A DNA stretch of 64,000 bases, from assembly GCA_965214975.1 (NCBI GenBank), contig OZ244055.1, forward strand, positions 2,108,001 to 2,172,000, written 5' to 3'. A program made the position numbers and the translations under genes. This DNA is from JAJEBT01 sp965214975 (GTDB lineage Bacteria; Pseudomonadota; Alphaproteobacteria; MPNO01; UBA830). The notes below the pieces were generated by a model. The model saw only the letters and a list, made by a program, of their open reading frames with translations, had not been told where the DNA came from and searched no databases. The first letter of the stretch is position 1; every line of letters begins with the position of its first letter. Positions 25,931-36,000 of the stretch are shown here, piece after piece.

Positions 25931-26755
25931 GTGCCCTGCAGCCTTAGCGACGCCGCGGACGCCGGCGCGCCCGCGCCCGGGGCCGCGGTGCCGGACATGT
26001 CCGACAGCTACGACGCCTACATCTCCTCGGGGCTCTACGACCGCCGCTATCCGGCGCCGAACCGGCGCACGCTCCGGAGGCTCCTGCGCCTGATGCCGGC
26101 CGGGGGGCGCTTCATGGATTTCGGCGCCGGGACCGGACGCTACACGTCGTCGCTGCTGGAGAGCACCGGGGCCACCGGCGTGGCCTACGACGTGTGCCCG
26201 GCGGCGTGCCGCATGCTGGCCGGGCGCCTGCGGCGTTTCGTCGACGACGGGCGGCTGGACGTCCGGAACGGGGGGCTCGACGAGATGGTCGCCGCGTTCC
26301 GGCACGGATTCGATCTCGTCTTCCTCGCGTTCGGCGTCGTCGCCCACGTGTCGGGGCGGACGCAGCGCGTGAGCCTGCTGGGCGCGATACGCGAGATGCT
26401 CGGGCCGGAAGGCGCCTTGGTTCTCAGCCTGCCCAACGCCAGGCGGCGGTTCCACGCGGAACAGCGCCGGGCGGCGCCGCTGGTGCGGGAGGGAACCCTG
26501 GAGCCGGGCGACATTCTCTACGAACGCCGGTCGCGCGCCGGAACCATCGAGATGTTCTACCACCTGTTCTCGCCGCCCGAGGCCCGGTCGGAGCTGGCGG
26601 GCGCCGGCTTCCAGGTCGCGAGCATGGAGCCGGAAAGCCTGCTCCCGGAGACCGCGGTGGTGAGGAACCGGCTGCTGGGCTGCCTGGACGACCTGGCCTG
26701 CGAGGCCGTGCCCGCGGCCGGCGGGTACGGCTTTCTCATCGTGGCCCGGCCGTGA
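25931..26755 (+). CDS. SAM-dependent class I methyltransferase (274 aa)
   Basis: Rossmann-fold methyltransferase. It shows motif I FMDFGAGTGRYTSSLL, motif II GVAYDVCPAACRML, an acidic/hydrophobic motif FDLVFLAFGVVAHV and post-motif LVLSLPNARRRFH. Substrate unknown; the fold is shared by enzymes acting on small molecules, lipids and proteins. A GTG at 25931 is chosen because GGAGAG lies about nine bases upstream. An in-frame ATG at 25997 lacks a ribosome site. Its stop overlaps the start of the SBP-permease gene by four bases (GTGA), so it belongs to the same operon. Confidence 0.75.
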   Translation: MPCSLSDAADAGAPAPGAAVPDMSDSYDAYISSGLYDRRYPAPNRRTLRRLLRLMPAGGRFMDFGAGTGRYTSSLLESTGATGVAYDVCPAACRMLAGRLRRFVDDGRLDVRNGGLDEMVAAFRHGFDLVFLAFGVVAHVSGRTQRVSLLGAIREMLGPEGALVLSLPNARRRFHAEQRRAAPLVREGTLEPGDILYERRSRAGTIEMFYHLFSPPEARSELAGAGFQVASMEPESLLPETAVVRNRLLGCLDDLACEAVPAAGGYGFLIVARP

Positions 26756-28380
26756 GCGGCGTCCGTTCGCCGACCGCGGCCGGCGGGCGCCGCCGGGCCT
26801 CCGGCGCCGGCCTCCTGCTGCTGGCGGCCGCCGCCTGGATGGCGGCCGCGGCGCCGGCGGCGGCGGACCGCCTGGACGAGATCCGCGCGCGGGGCCACGT
26901 GGTCGTCGGCGTGAAGGGGGACTACCACCCCTTCGGCGTGCGCGACGACGCCGGCCGGCTGGTGGGCTACGACGTCGACGTGGCGCGCGGCCTGGCGGAA
27001 GCGGTGGGCGTGCCGGCCCGGCTGGTTCCGGTGACGACCGCGAACCGGCTGCAGAAGCTCGCGCGGGGCGACGTGGACGTGGTGGTCGCGACCCTGGGCG
27101 ACAATCTCAGCCGCCGCCGGCTCGTCACCATGGTCGAGCCCCAGTACTACGGCGACGGCGCCAACGTCCTGATGCGGACGGACTCCGGCATCGCCAGCTG
27201 GGAGGGCCTGCGCGGCCGGACGCTGTGCAGCGTGCAGGGCTCGCTGTGGAACCGTCTGGCCAGCGAGCGCCTGCTGGTGGAGACGGTCTCCCTCAACACG
27301 ACGCGCGAGGCGGCGCTGGCCCTGCGCAACGGCCACTGCGTCGGCTGGCTGTACGACGAGGTCAATCTCCTGAGCGCGCTGGCGACGGGGGAATGGAACG
27401 GCTTCGGCGTGACGCTGCCGACGCGCTTCGTCGCGCCGTGGGCGGTCGCCGTGGCCAAGGAGGAGGCCGGGGGGCGCCTGGACCGCCTGCTGGGCGACAG
27501 GATCGCGTTCTGGCACCGCAACGGCCATCTCCAGGAGCTGGAGAGGAAGTGGAAGCTGCCGCCGTCGCCCTATCTCCGCCGCGCCCGCGAGATCTGGCAG
27601 CGGAGGGACGGCGCCGGCAATCTCGTCTGCCGCCGCGACGGGTCCGGCAGCTGGCCGCTCGAGTGCCGCGAACGCGCGCTCGTCGCGAGCCAGGAAGTCG
27701 GCGGCCTCGCCGCGATGTCCATGGCGTTCAAGGAATCGACCGGGCTCGATCTCAGCCCGGTCTACGACCCCCTCGACCGGAGCAGGTTTCTCCGCGGCCT
27801 GCTGCTGACGGTCGCGCTCTCGGTCTCGACCGTGATCGGGAGCATCGTGCTCGGGGCGCTGTTCGGGTGGGTGATGCACTGGCGGATCCCCGTCGCGGCC
27901 CCGTTCCTGCACGCCTTCTGCGCCGTGCTCCGGATGACGCCCCCGCTGCTGCAGCTCTACGTCGTCTTCTTCGGCATCGGGGGCATCCTGTTCGCCTACG
28001 GGTTCACGCTCGACGCGTTCTCGCTCGCGGCCGTCGTGCTGTCGCTCTACGCCGCGTCGAGCAACGCGGTGTCGTTCTCGCTCGCGGCGGACGTGGCGAC
28101 CCGCGACGGGCGCCCGCTCGGCTTCTCCCTCTCCGAGTTCCGCCGGGCGTTCGACCTGTGCCAGGCCGCGATCGCGGGCAATTCGGTCAACATCGTCAAG
28201 GCGACCGGCATGGCGAGCACCCTGGCCCTGCCCGAGCTGGTGCACGCCAGCGTCGCGATCATCGCCGAGAAGGGCAACGACGGCGTGATCATGAACATGC
28301 TCCTGGTCTGCTACTTCGTCCTGGTCTTCGCCACCATCTGGCTGCTCCGCGGCTGGGAGCGCAGGGCGCAGCGGTCGTAG
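26752..28380 (+). CDS. Solute-binding domain fused to amino-acid ABC permease (542 aa)
   Basis: Two-part membrane protein. After a signal or anchor segment (LLLLAAAAWMAAAAPAAA), residues 45 to about 300 form a family-3 solute-binding domain (GHVVVGVKGDYHPFGV, GYDVDVARGLAEAVGV, KLARGDVDVVVATLGD). Residues from about 345 form a polar-amino-acid-type permease with about five helices (GLLLTVALSVSTVIGSIVLG, MTPPLLQLYVVFFGIGG, VHASVAIIAEKGNDGVI). The cytoplasmic EAA loop that docks the ATPase is poorly conserved. The GTG start overlaps the methyltransferase stop, and the next gene starts two bases after this stop. Fusions of binding protein and permease exist in ABC importers, but no ATPase gene is here. 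Confidence 0.85.
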   Translation: MSGVRSPTAAGGRRRASGAGLLLLAAAAWMAAAAPAAADRLDEIRARGHVVVGVKGDYHPFGVRDDAGRLVGYDVDVARGLAEAVGVPARLVPVTTANRLQKLARGDVDVVVATLGDNLSRRRLVTMVEPQYYGDGANVLMRTDSGIASWEGLRGRTLCSVQGSLWNRLASERLLVETVSLNTTREAALALRNGHCVGWLYDEVNLLSALATGEWNGFGVTLPTRFVAPWAVAVAKEEAGGRLDRLLGDRIAFWHRNGHLQELERKWKLPPSPYLRRAREIWQRRDGAGNLVCRRDGSGSWPLECRERALVASQEVGGLAAMSMAFKESTGLDLSPVYDPLDRSRFLRGLLLTVALSVSTVIGSIVLGALFGWVMHWRIPVAAPFLHAFCAVLRMTPPLLQLYVVFFGIGGILFAYGFTLDAFSLAAVVLSLYAASSNAVSFSLAADVATRDGRPLGFSLSEFRRAFDLCQAAIAGNSVNIVKATGMASTLALPELVHASVAIIAEKGNDGVIMNMLLVCYFVLVFATIWLLRGWERRAQRS

Positions 28381-28382
28381 CG

Positions 28383-30950
28383 ATGCCCGACGTCGTCGAC
28401 ATCCTGATCACCTGGACGCCCTACCTCGCGGTCGGCTTCGGCTGGAACATGCTGGTGTCGCTGGTCGCGATGGCGATCGGCACCGCGCTCGGCGCGGGGC
28501 TCGCGCTGATGCGCGGCGGCGGCGCGCGCCGGCTGAGCCAGGGAGGAAACGCGCTGACGGTGCTCGCCGCCAGCGCGCCGACCTTCGTGATGCTGTTCTA
28601 TCTCGCCTACATCGTGCCGTCGAGCTTCCATCTCTTCGGCGCCGTGGTGCCGGTTCCGGTGTGGCTGAAGGCCTCGCTCGCGCTCTCGATCGCGGTCGCG
28701 GGATTCGTGTCCGACAACGCCCTCGCGGCGGTGCGCCATCTCAGGCACGGGCGGATCGCCGAGGCGATGCTGTTCCTGCCGTCCTGGACCAACTACTTCC
28801 TGGTCATCGTCATGGCCTCCGCGACCGCCTCGGTCATCGGCGTGCCCGAGCTGGTCTTCCGGGTGGACACCGTGATCGCGGCGCTGGGCCAGCCCCGGCT
28901 CTCGTTCTGGGTCTACCTCTACGCGATGGGCTGGTTCCTCGCGTTCGCGGGCGTCGTCACGCTCGTGATGCGCATCGCGCACGTGACCCGCGGCGACCGG
29001 AGCGCGAGCCTGTCCCGGCATCTCATCCTGATCGTCACCGCGTCGGTCGGCGTCGCGATCGTCGGCGTGACGGTGGCGATGGGCCTGCTGGCGCGGAACG
29101 CGCTGATCGACCAGGCCGAGAACCAGGCGCGGCTGGTCGCCGGCCTGATCGCGCGCGAGGCCAACAGGGCGGGGCTGGTCGCCGCCGAGATCCACCAGGT
29201 CGTCGCGTCGGAGAACGAGGCCCAGGCGATGGCGCTGGCCCACATCTCCGACGTGCTGGCCGGCGACAGCCGGGCGCTCGCCGTCGAGCTCGCGGAGATC
29301 ACCGCCAACAGCGCCGTCGACGACGTCTGGGTGCTGGACGGGAACGGCGTTCCGAAGGCGCGCGCGATCGACGGGCTGGGCTATACCGGCCCCGGGATCC
29401 CGCTCGACGAGATCGACGGCGCGGTGCTGCGCGCGCTGGTCTCGGGGCGGCGCCATTCCGTCTTCTTCCGGTCCATGCCGAGGGACGGGCTGGAGGCCCC
29501 GATGCGCTACATCGGCGTCCGCAGCCGGGAGGGGCGGTCGGTTCTCGTCGGCAGCCGCGCCGACAGGACCACCAACCTGGGCGCGGCGGTCGGCCTCGTG
29601 GCGGCCCTGGACTCGCTGGCGGCCCAGCGCGGCATCCGGGCCATCTGGGTGGTCGACGATTCGTTCAACGTCGCCGCGGCGGTGGCCGCCAACCTGCCCC
29701 GGGGCGCCGAGCGCCCGGAGTTCGGGCCGGCCGACAGGTCGCTCGCGGGCCGGGTGGTCCGGGGGGCCGCGCAGTCGTTCCTGAGCGACAGCGCGCTGCA
29801 CGTCGCGGCGCCGATCCTGGACCGGGGCGGCGTCGCCACCGGAGTCGCCGTCATCCACATGCCGCGCGACCGCCTGGACCGGCTCCTGGAGGACTACGTC
29901 GCGCTCGGGCTGGCGGCGGCCCTGGCGGCCTTCCTGATCGGCGCGGTGACCGCGACCCTGTCGGCGCGCAGGATCACGCGGCCCGTCGCCGCGCTGACCC
30001 GGGCGGCCGTCGAGATGGACCGCGGCGACTTCGCGCCGGACGCGCTGGATCCCTTCGGGGACCGCCGCGACGAGCTCGGGGGGCTGATCCGCACGTTCCA
30101 GACCATGGCCCGCGAGGTCCAGGCGCGGCGCGAGCACCTGGAGGCGCTGGTCGCCGAGCGCACGCAGGATCTCGAGCGGAAGAACGCGCTGCTCGACGAG
30201 GCCAACCGCCGGATGGAGGAGGAGCTCGCGGCGGCGCACTCGCTGCAGCACGCGATCCTGCCCAAGAATCTCCCGATGGACGCCGCGTACTCCGGGGACG
30301 CGGTGATGACGCCGGCGCGCGAGATGGCGGGCGACTTCTACGACTACTTCACGCTGCCGGACGGCCGGCTGGGGCTGGTGATCGCCGACGTTGCGGGCAA
30401 GGGCGTGGCGGCGGCGTTCTTCATGGCGATCACGAGAACGGTGATGCGCAGCACGGCGCAGGAGATCGAGGGAGCCAGCGAGTGCATCCGCGCGGTCAAC
30501 GACAGGATCTCCTCGGAGAACCCGCACGACCTGTTCGTGACACTGTTCTACGGCATCCTGGATCCGGCGACGGGGGAGCTCACCTACGCCAACGCGGGCC
30601 ACAACGCGCCGTTTCTCATCCGGCGCAACTCCGACATCGAGACGCTGCCGCTGACCGACGGCGTCGCGGTCGGCATCATGCCGGAACTGGAGTACGAGGA
30701 GAGAACCCTCAATCTCGGCCTCGGGGACACGCTGTTCATGTACACCGACGGCATTTCGGAGGCGATGAACGCCAAGGGCGAGATGTTCAACGAGAGCCGC
30801 CTCGAGAGCGTCCTGTCGGTCGGCCCGGGCTCCTCGGTCGACACCGTGATCGGAAACGTCACCGTGGCGGTCGGGGAGTTCGTCGGCGAGGCCGAGCAGT
30901 CGGACGACATCACGTGCCTGGTGCTGCGCTACAACGGCAAGGGCGCCTGA
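28383..30950 (+). CDS. ABC permease-like domain fused to membrane sensor, HAMP and SpoIIE/PP2C phosphatase (855 aa)
   Basis: Single frame with five parts. Residues 1-210 are a polar-amino-acid permease domain (YLAVGFGWNMLVSLVAMAIG, then VIVMASATASVIGVPEL). A further helix (HLILIVTASVGVAIVGV) leads to an extracytoplasmic sensing region of about 260 residues. A second helix (LGLAAALAAFLIGAVTATL) leads to a HAMP segment and a coiled coil (EHLEALVAERTQDLERK, then ANRRMEEELAAAH). The C-terminal 240 residues are a SpoIIE-type phosphatase with REMAGDFYDYF, VIADVAGKGVAAAFFMA, YANAGHNAPFLI, MYTDGISEAM and QSDDITCLVLRY, all metal-ligand motifs present. Such phosphatases dephosphorylate anti-anti-sigma (STAS) proteins. 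Ligand capture by the permease-like part controlling the phosphatase is inferred. No STAS or kinase gene is adjacent. Confidence 0.85.
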   Translation: MPDVVDILITWTPYLAVGFGWNMLVSLVAMAIGTALGAGLALMRGGGARRLSQGGNALTVLAASAPTFVMLFYLAYIVPSSFHLFGAVVPVPVWLKASLALSIAVAGFVSDNALAAVRHLRHGRIAEAMLFLPSWTNYFLVIVMASATASVIGVPELVFRVDTVIAALGQPRLSFWVYLYAMGWFLAFAGVVTLVMRIAHVTRGDRSASLSRHLILIVTASVGVAIVGVTVAMGLLARNALIDQAENQARLVAGLIAREANRAGLVAAEIHQVVASENEAQAMALAHISDVLAGDSRALAVELAEITANSAVDDVWVLDGNGVPKARAIDGLGYTGPGIPLDEIDGAVLRALVSGRRHSVFFRSMPRDGLEAPMRYIGVRSREGRSVLVGSRADRTTNLGAAVGLVAALDSLAAQRGIRAIWVVDDSFNVAAAVAANLPRGAERPEFGPADRSLAGRVVRGAAQSFLSDSALHVAAPILDRGGVATGVAVIHMPRDRLDRLLEDYVALGLAAALAAFLIGAVTATLSARRITRPVAALTRAAVEMDRGDFAPDALDPFGDRRDELGGLIRTFQTMAREVQARREHLEALVAERTQDLERKNALLDEANRRMEEELAAAHSLQHAILPKNLPMDAAYSGDAVMTPAREMAGDFYDYFTLPDGRLGLVIADVAGKGVAAAFFMAITRTVMRSTAQEIEGASECIRAVNDRISSENPHDLFVTLFYGILDPATGELTYANAGHNAPFLIRRNSDIETLPLTDGVAVGIMPELEYEERTLNLGLGDTLFMYTDGISEAMNAKGEMFNESRLESVLSVGPGSSVDTVIGNVTVAVGEFVGEAEQSDDITCLVLRYNGKGA

Positions 30951-31281
30951 GAAGCCCGTGTCCGCCCGCGCCGCCGCTCCGGCGGCGGAAGCCGTCCGCC
31001 GCCCGGTCGGGGCGAACCGCGGGCGCGCCGGCCGCCGTCGGCGGGACGGTCGGCAGGCCCGCCGGCGCGACCCCGTGCCGGCGCCGTCGGAGACTCCCGA
31101 CGACCCGCCCGGAACGTTGCCGCGACATCCCCGACCGAGGCGGCGACCCCGGTCCGCTCGAGGCCGCCGACGCGCTTGAGGCGCCGTGCGACCGGACACC
31201 GCCCGGCAGCGCCGTCGCGGCCGACCCCGGGGACCGCGCCGCCGTCTGCGGCGGGCTCCCGTAAGCCTCCCGGGCCGGACA
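30951..31281. other. 331-bp intergenic region after the phosphatase gene
   Basis: Very GC-rich. A six-base-pair GC hairpin (CCGCCG-CTC-CGGCGG, 30971-30985) lies 20 bases after the stop, but lacks a T tail. No gene can be supported. Confidence 0.4.
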
Positions 31282-32073
31282 GTGCTCAGCGGCCAGCCAC
31301 CCCTCGTGGGCCTGTTAGCGCTCCTGCTTGTCATCGCGGCCATAATCTGCGTCGCTTGGTTCCTTGAGGATCGCGGCCCTGCAGGCGCAGTCGTCCTGAT
31401 AGCCGGGTTCGCGCTCCTGCTGTTCTTCGGCGTGGACTGGTCCGAGCCCCCCTTTTTCCTCGTGCTCCCCGGCGTCTTCGTCGGCGTGTGCATGATCGGC
31501 GTAGTCGTCGTGGCATTCGTGGACGGCGTGCGTGACCGGCGCGAGGCGCGCCGCAACCGCCTCCGGGCCCGCGAGCAGGGATATCCCGGCATTCCCGACG
31601 TGTTCGCCTTCCACCGATCCTTCACCGCCAGTGAGCATCCGCATATCGCGTACTTCGCCGACGTCCTGGAGCCGGCCTGCGAGGCGTTTCACTCGCGGAA
31701 GGGCGAGGCGGACCGCTGGCGGAAGTACCGCGAGATGTCCCGCGCCCTGGGATCGAACGTGCCGGCGAGCAGCCCTTCCGGGAACACCATGGGGTGGCCC
31801 GAGGCCATGGACAGGCTGATCGAGCTGCGGGACGGCGCGACCGTGGGCGACGTCATGGACCACCTGCTCGCAATGCGCCGGTTCCGCCTTCCCGACGCCA
31901 TCGAGTCCCGCGAACGCGAATTGCGCGAGTTCGATCCGAAGGCCGCGGGAACAATGCCCCGGGCGCTCAGGGAGCTCCGCGGTCTCCGGTCCGTTCCGTA
32001 CCGGGAGATCGTCGCCCTGTGCCGCGATCCGTCAGGCCCGTGTTCCACCGAGGTTTCGGGAAAGAGACGTTGA
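31282..32073 (+). CDS. Membrane protein of unknown function, C-terminus altered by an IS relic (about 263 aa)
   Basis: Not recognised. The N-terminus has two to three close transmembrane helices (PLVGLLALLLVIAAIICVAW, VLIAGFALLLFFGV, VLPGVFVGVCMIGVVVVAFV). A cytoplasmic part rich in charged helices follows (FHSRKGEADRWRKYREM, PEAMDRLIELRDGATVGDVM). GTG at 31282 is chosen because it opens just before the first helix; an ATG at 31186 would add an arginine-rich, unlikely N-terminus. The last ten or so residues (STEVSGKRR) come from an IS1634-like end starting near 32041, so the native C-terminus has been lost. Confidence 0.55.
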   Translation: MLSGQPPLVGLLALLLVIAAIICVAWFLEDRGPAGAVVLIAGFALLLFFGVDWSEPPFFLVLPGVFVGVCMIGVVVVAFVDGVRDRREARRNRLRAREQGYPGIPDVFAFHRSFTASEHPHIAYFADVLEPACEAFHSRKGEADRWRKYREMSRALGSNVPASSPSGNTMGWPEAMDRLIELRDGATVGDVMDHLLAMRRFRLPDAIESRERELREFDPKAAGTMPRALRELRGLRSVPYREIVALCRDPSGPCSTEVSGKRR

Positions 32074-32150
32074 TTCCGCCGGGTGCATGACATGCCGAAG
32101 GGTTTGCGCCATGTTCCGGCGCCATGGCCCGTCGCGGGGCCTCCCGGGCG
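32041..32150. mobile_element. Relic of an IS1634-family end
   Basis: Diverged copy of the IS1634 terminus seen at 10200: GGTTTCGGGAAA, TTGATTCCGCCGGGTGCATG, CATGCCGAAGGGTTTG and GGCGCCATGGCCCGTCGCGG follow the same order and spacing as at 10213-10300. No transposase frame survives. The relic lies over the 3' end of the membrane-protein gene. Confidence 0.65.
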
Positions 32151-32443
32151 AACGCGAGCCGGCGGCGCGGAGTCGCTCGCCGGCGTCCGCTCGCGCGGAG
32201 ACGCTCGAGGCTCCCGTCCCCGACCTTCACGACCTCCAGCCCCGTCGTGAACGCCAGGGCCCTTTCCTGTCCGGCGACGGGTGAACCGGGCCTGTCCGGC
32301 GGGTCGTTCGGGATCCGTTTCGCCGTCCGAGCGCCGGTTCGGCCCCGGGAAGCCGGTCCCGGTCGCGCGGCAGGCGGATCCGCACCCGCCGCCGGCGCCC
32401 GGTCACGACAGGAACACGACGAAAGAATTTTCCCGAAACGGGC

Positions 32444-32472
32444 TTGACACGGCGCCGGTCGCTGAAAAAATG
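32444..32472 (+). promoter_or_regulatory. Candidate promoter in the leader of the giant gene
   Basis: TTGACA (32444-32449) followed after 17 bases by AAAATG (32467-32472), inside the only A-rich patch of the region (GCTGAAAAAATGAACGGGCA). The -10 box is weak. It would give a leader of about 560 bases if it serves the giant gene. Confidence 0.3.
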
Positions 32473-33023
32473 AACGGGCATTGTTGATGCCAGAGGGCTT
32501 CCGGATGGCGGGTTTCCGCGATCACCGCCCACGGCCACCGGCAGGTGCGGCGCCGGCGCGGCGCACCGCGGGCATCGTGCGGCGTCGCCTCGGCCGCCCC
32601 TGCGGCAGCGCCGGACGCGCGAGGCATTGCGCGACACCGCGATCGCCGCCGGGGCCGCCTCCGGCCCGTGCCGGTCCGGGAAACCGTCCCGCCCTTTCCC
32701 CCGTCGTCCGCGGACGACTTCGCCGCCGACGGCGAATGTGATGGCGCCGCCGGACCGGACGCTTCAGCCGCGGTGCACGAGAGGTTCGTGGACCGTCGCG
32801 AAGACAGGCCGCTCACCGGAGCGGTGTCCGTCCGGCGGGTTGGTGAAGGGGCTCCGGCCGCTCCGGAGGCGTTCGGCGGGCGGCGGTCCGGCCATCCTGG
32901 CCGGCACGGCCGCCGCCGCCGCCGTCACGCCGGGGCCGGATCCTCCGCGCCACGGCGCTTCGTCCCGCCCTCCCGCTCCCGCATCCGCGCGCGGAGAGGG
33001 GGGCACCTCCTCCTTCCTGTACG

Positions 33024-33034
33024 CCCCCCCCCCC
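33024..33034. repeat. Run of eleven C just before the giant gene start
   Basis: Longest homopolymer seen in the window. It ends six bases before the GTG start chosen for the autotransporter and about 105 before the alternative ATG (33139). Length change here would alter leader spacing, or the reading frame if translation starts further upstream. Confidence 0.9.
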
Positions 33035-33039
33035 ATGGG

Positions 33040-36000
33040 GTGAAGAAGGGCCTGCCCGCCCCCGAAGCGGGGCTGACCGGGCGGGAATCCCGCGCACGGC
33101 ATCGCGGGCTTCCGGGCGGACCGGGCGCCTCCGCGTGGATGCCGCTTGTCGGGCTTGCCTTCGTGCTTGGCGCCGCCTCGGCGAACGCGCAATCCGGTCT
33201 GTCCATCGCCGTGGACGAACCCGAGCAGGGGAACACCGTGAACGAGGGAGACTTGGGGGACAACGGGCGGCCACCGAGAATCGTTTTCTTCGTGGAGCGG
33301 AGCGACACCTCGCGGGATGAAACGTTCGACTTCACCTTGGGGGGCACGGCCACGGCGGGCGCGGACTACAGGAAACCGATCAACACCGATTTGTCGGACG
33401 TCGCCATCGTGGACGGGGAGGTCAAGGGGAAGGTGACGCTTCCGGCGGGCTGGCCAGTCAGGGCGATCTCGGTCCAGCTTCTGGACGACGACCTGGTCGA
33501 GCCGGACGAGACGGTGACGCTGACGGTGGGCGCGGCCACGGCCACGGTGACCGTCGAGGACGACGACGAAGGCCCCGTCCGGATTTCGATCAGCACTTCG
33601 GACGGGTACGAGAACCACCCCGACAACGGCAACGTGCCCGCCACGTTCACGGTGGCGCTGGACCCGCCGGCGGGCGTCCCGGTGACGGTCGATTACGAGA
33701 CGACCGAGTTAGGGCTCCTGCAGAACGCCGCGCAAAGCGGCGAGGACTACCGGCCGGCGAGCGGCACCCTCACCTTCGCGCCCGGCGAGACGGAGAAAAC
33801 GGTCGAGGTCGCGATCCTCGATGACAGTATCGTCGAGGACAAGCAATTCTTTTACCTCTTCATACGCAACGAGTCCGCATCCTCGCCGGAGGTGGACGTG
33901 GAAATAGATGGTGTTTCCGTCACCGGCTGGGTTTTCTGGATTTTCAGCGAGGACCGCTACACGCTGTCGGTCGATTCGCCAAGCGTGAGCGAGGGGCAAC
34001 CGACCGAAAGCGCGGATCTCCCCCTCGTCGCGAGACTGAGCAATCCGTTGCAGGGCTGGCGGGTGATGGTCGGCTACACCCTGGGCGGCACCGCCGACGC
34101 CGGTGCCGACTACACGGGACCGGCCTCCGGCACGCTCGTGTTCACGCCGGGCCAAACCGAAAAGACGATCCCGGCCACGGTCAGCGGCGACGACGATGTC
34201 GAGGACGACGAAACGGTGACGGTCACGGCCACCGTGCGCGATCCCATCGACCGTCACGTCACCTCCGGCGGGGACGAGGCGACCGGCACCGGCACGATCC
34301 GGAACGACGACCACAGGCTCACGATCGGCGCGCCGACCGTCACCGAGGGCGACAGCGGCACGACGGAACTCGAATTCGCGGTGACGCTGGCCCCGCCGTC
34401 GCACCAGACCATCGAGATCGGCTACGGCGTCACCGGCGGCACGGCGGACGCCGGAACCGACTTCGCGGCGGTTCCCGCCGACAGCAAGGTCGCGTTCGCG
34501 CCCGGCGAGACGGAGAGGACGGTCAGCGTGACGGTCAACGGCGACACCGAGGCCGAGAAGGACGAGACGGTGGAGGTCACGTTCACGAACCTCACCGCCA
34601 CCGCGGCGATCCCGTCGGCGACCGGCACCGGCACGATCCGGAACGACGAGCCGACGGTGTCGCGAAACGGGACGGGGCCCGTGAGGGAGGGATTCGACGG
34701 CCTGGTCCGGGTCAGGCGGGTCGACACCTCGTCCAGGGAAACGCTCCAGCTCGTCTTCGGGGGCTCGGCGACGGCGGGCGACGACTACGTGGCCACCCTG
34801 GACCGGCGGCGGCCCGGCCATGTCGACAGCGTGACTTTCGATGCGGGTGAGGATGAGCGGCAGTTGACGCTGATCATGAAGGACGACGACGTGGACGAGG
34901 AGGACGAAACGGTGGTGGTGTCGATAGGCACCTCCTCGGTCACGCTGACCATCGCCGACCAGGACGACCCGCCGGAGGTGTCGGTCGAGGCGCCGGAAGC
35001 GGCGGTGACCGAGGGCGACGGCGACCTCGTGTTCCCGGTGGCGCTGAGCAGGAGGAGTTCGCGGGAGATCGCCGTGTCCTACGCCCTCGGCGGCACGGCG
35101 ACGGAAGGCGAGGACTACGCGACGGACCCGGGCGGCGGCACGGTGACCTTCGCGCCGGGGGAGACCCGGAAGACGATCACCCTGGCGACCGTCGACGACC
35201 CGTTGAACGAGCCGGATTCGGAGACGGTGGAAGTCGCGCTGACGGAGGCGCCTTCCGGCCTGGCGGTGCTGGACGCGGACTCCGACTCGGCCACGGCAAC
35301 CGTCACCGACGACGAGCCGACGTCGCGGGTGCATCTCGTGAACATCCTGGGCGAGCCCGACGGCCGCTTCCCGGTCGACGCCACGGTCACCGAGGGCGAC
35401 GGCTTCAGCCTGCGCTATTCGGTGCGTCTGGAGCCGGGCAATTCGCGGCCGGTGACGGTCATGTACGTCCTGGGCGGCACGGCGACGGCGGGCGCGGACT
35501 ACACGGACCCGGGCGGCGGCGCGGTGACGTTCGCGCCGGGGGAGACCCGGAAGCCGATCGCGCTGGCCGTGACGGACGACGACCTGGTCGAGTGGGAGGA
35601 GAGGGTGTCGGTGACCCTGTCGCTGTCGTCGTCGGAGCGCGCGAAGGACGTGCGGCCCAGCTCCGACGTCAACAGGCCGACGGTGATCCGCAGGACGATC
35701 CGGGACAACGACCTGACGTTCTCGGTCGAGGCGCCGGGATCGGCGGTGGCCGAAAACGCGGGAGCGGAAGTGGTGTTCACGGTGACGCTGAGCGCCGGGA
35801 TCCTGCGGACGGTGACCGTGCCGTACAGGCTGTCGGGCACGGCGACGGCGGGCGCGGACTACACGGATCCGGGCGGCGGCGCGGTGACCTTCGCGCCGGG
35901 GGAGACCCGGAAGACGGTCGCGCTGGCCGTGACGGACGACAACATCGACGAGCCGGACGAGGCGGTGGAGCTGGCGATCGGCGGGGTTTCAGCCAGCGCG

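Larger units (their letters stand above)
32151..33039. other. Non-coding stretch upstream of the giant gene
   Basis: About 890 bases with no supported gene. From 32545 the frame of the giant gene is open by chance of GC content, giving arginine/proline-rich sequence with no family features. It contains a promoter-like TTGACA (32444) in a locally AT-rich patch and ends in a run of eleven C. Confidence 0.45.

Noticed and set aside
30965..30990. Terminator after the phosphatase gene
   Set aside because: There is a short GC hairpin but no T-rich tail, so it cannot be separated from the GC background.
32545..33039. N-terminal extension of the giant protein
   Set aside because: The frame is open only because of high GC. 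The residues are Arg/Pro-rich, the export signal starts much later, and no ribosome site supports an earlier start.
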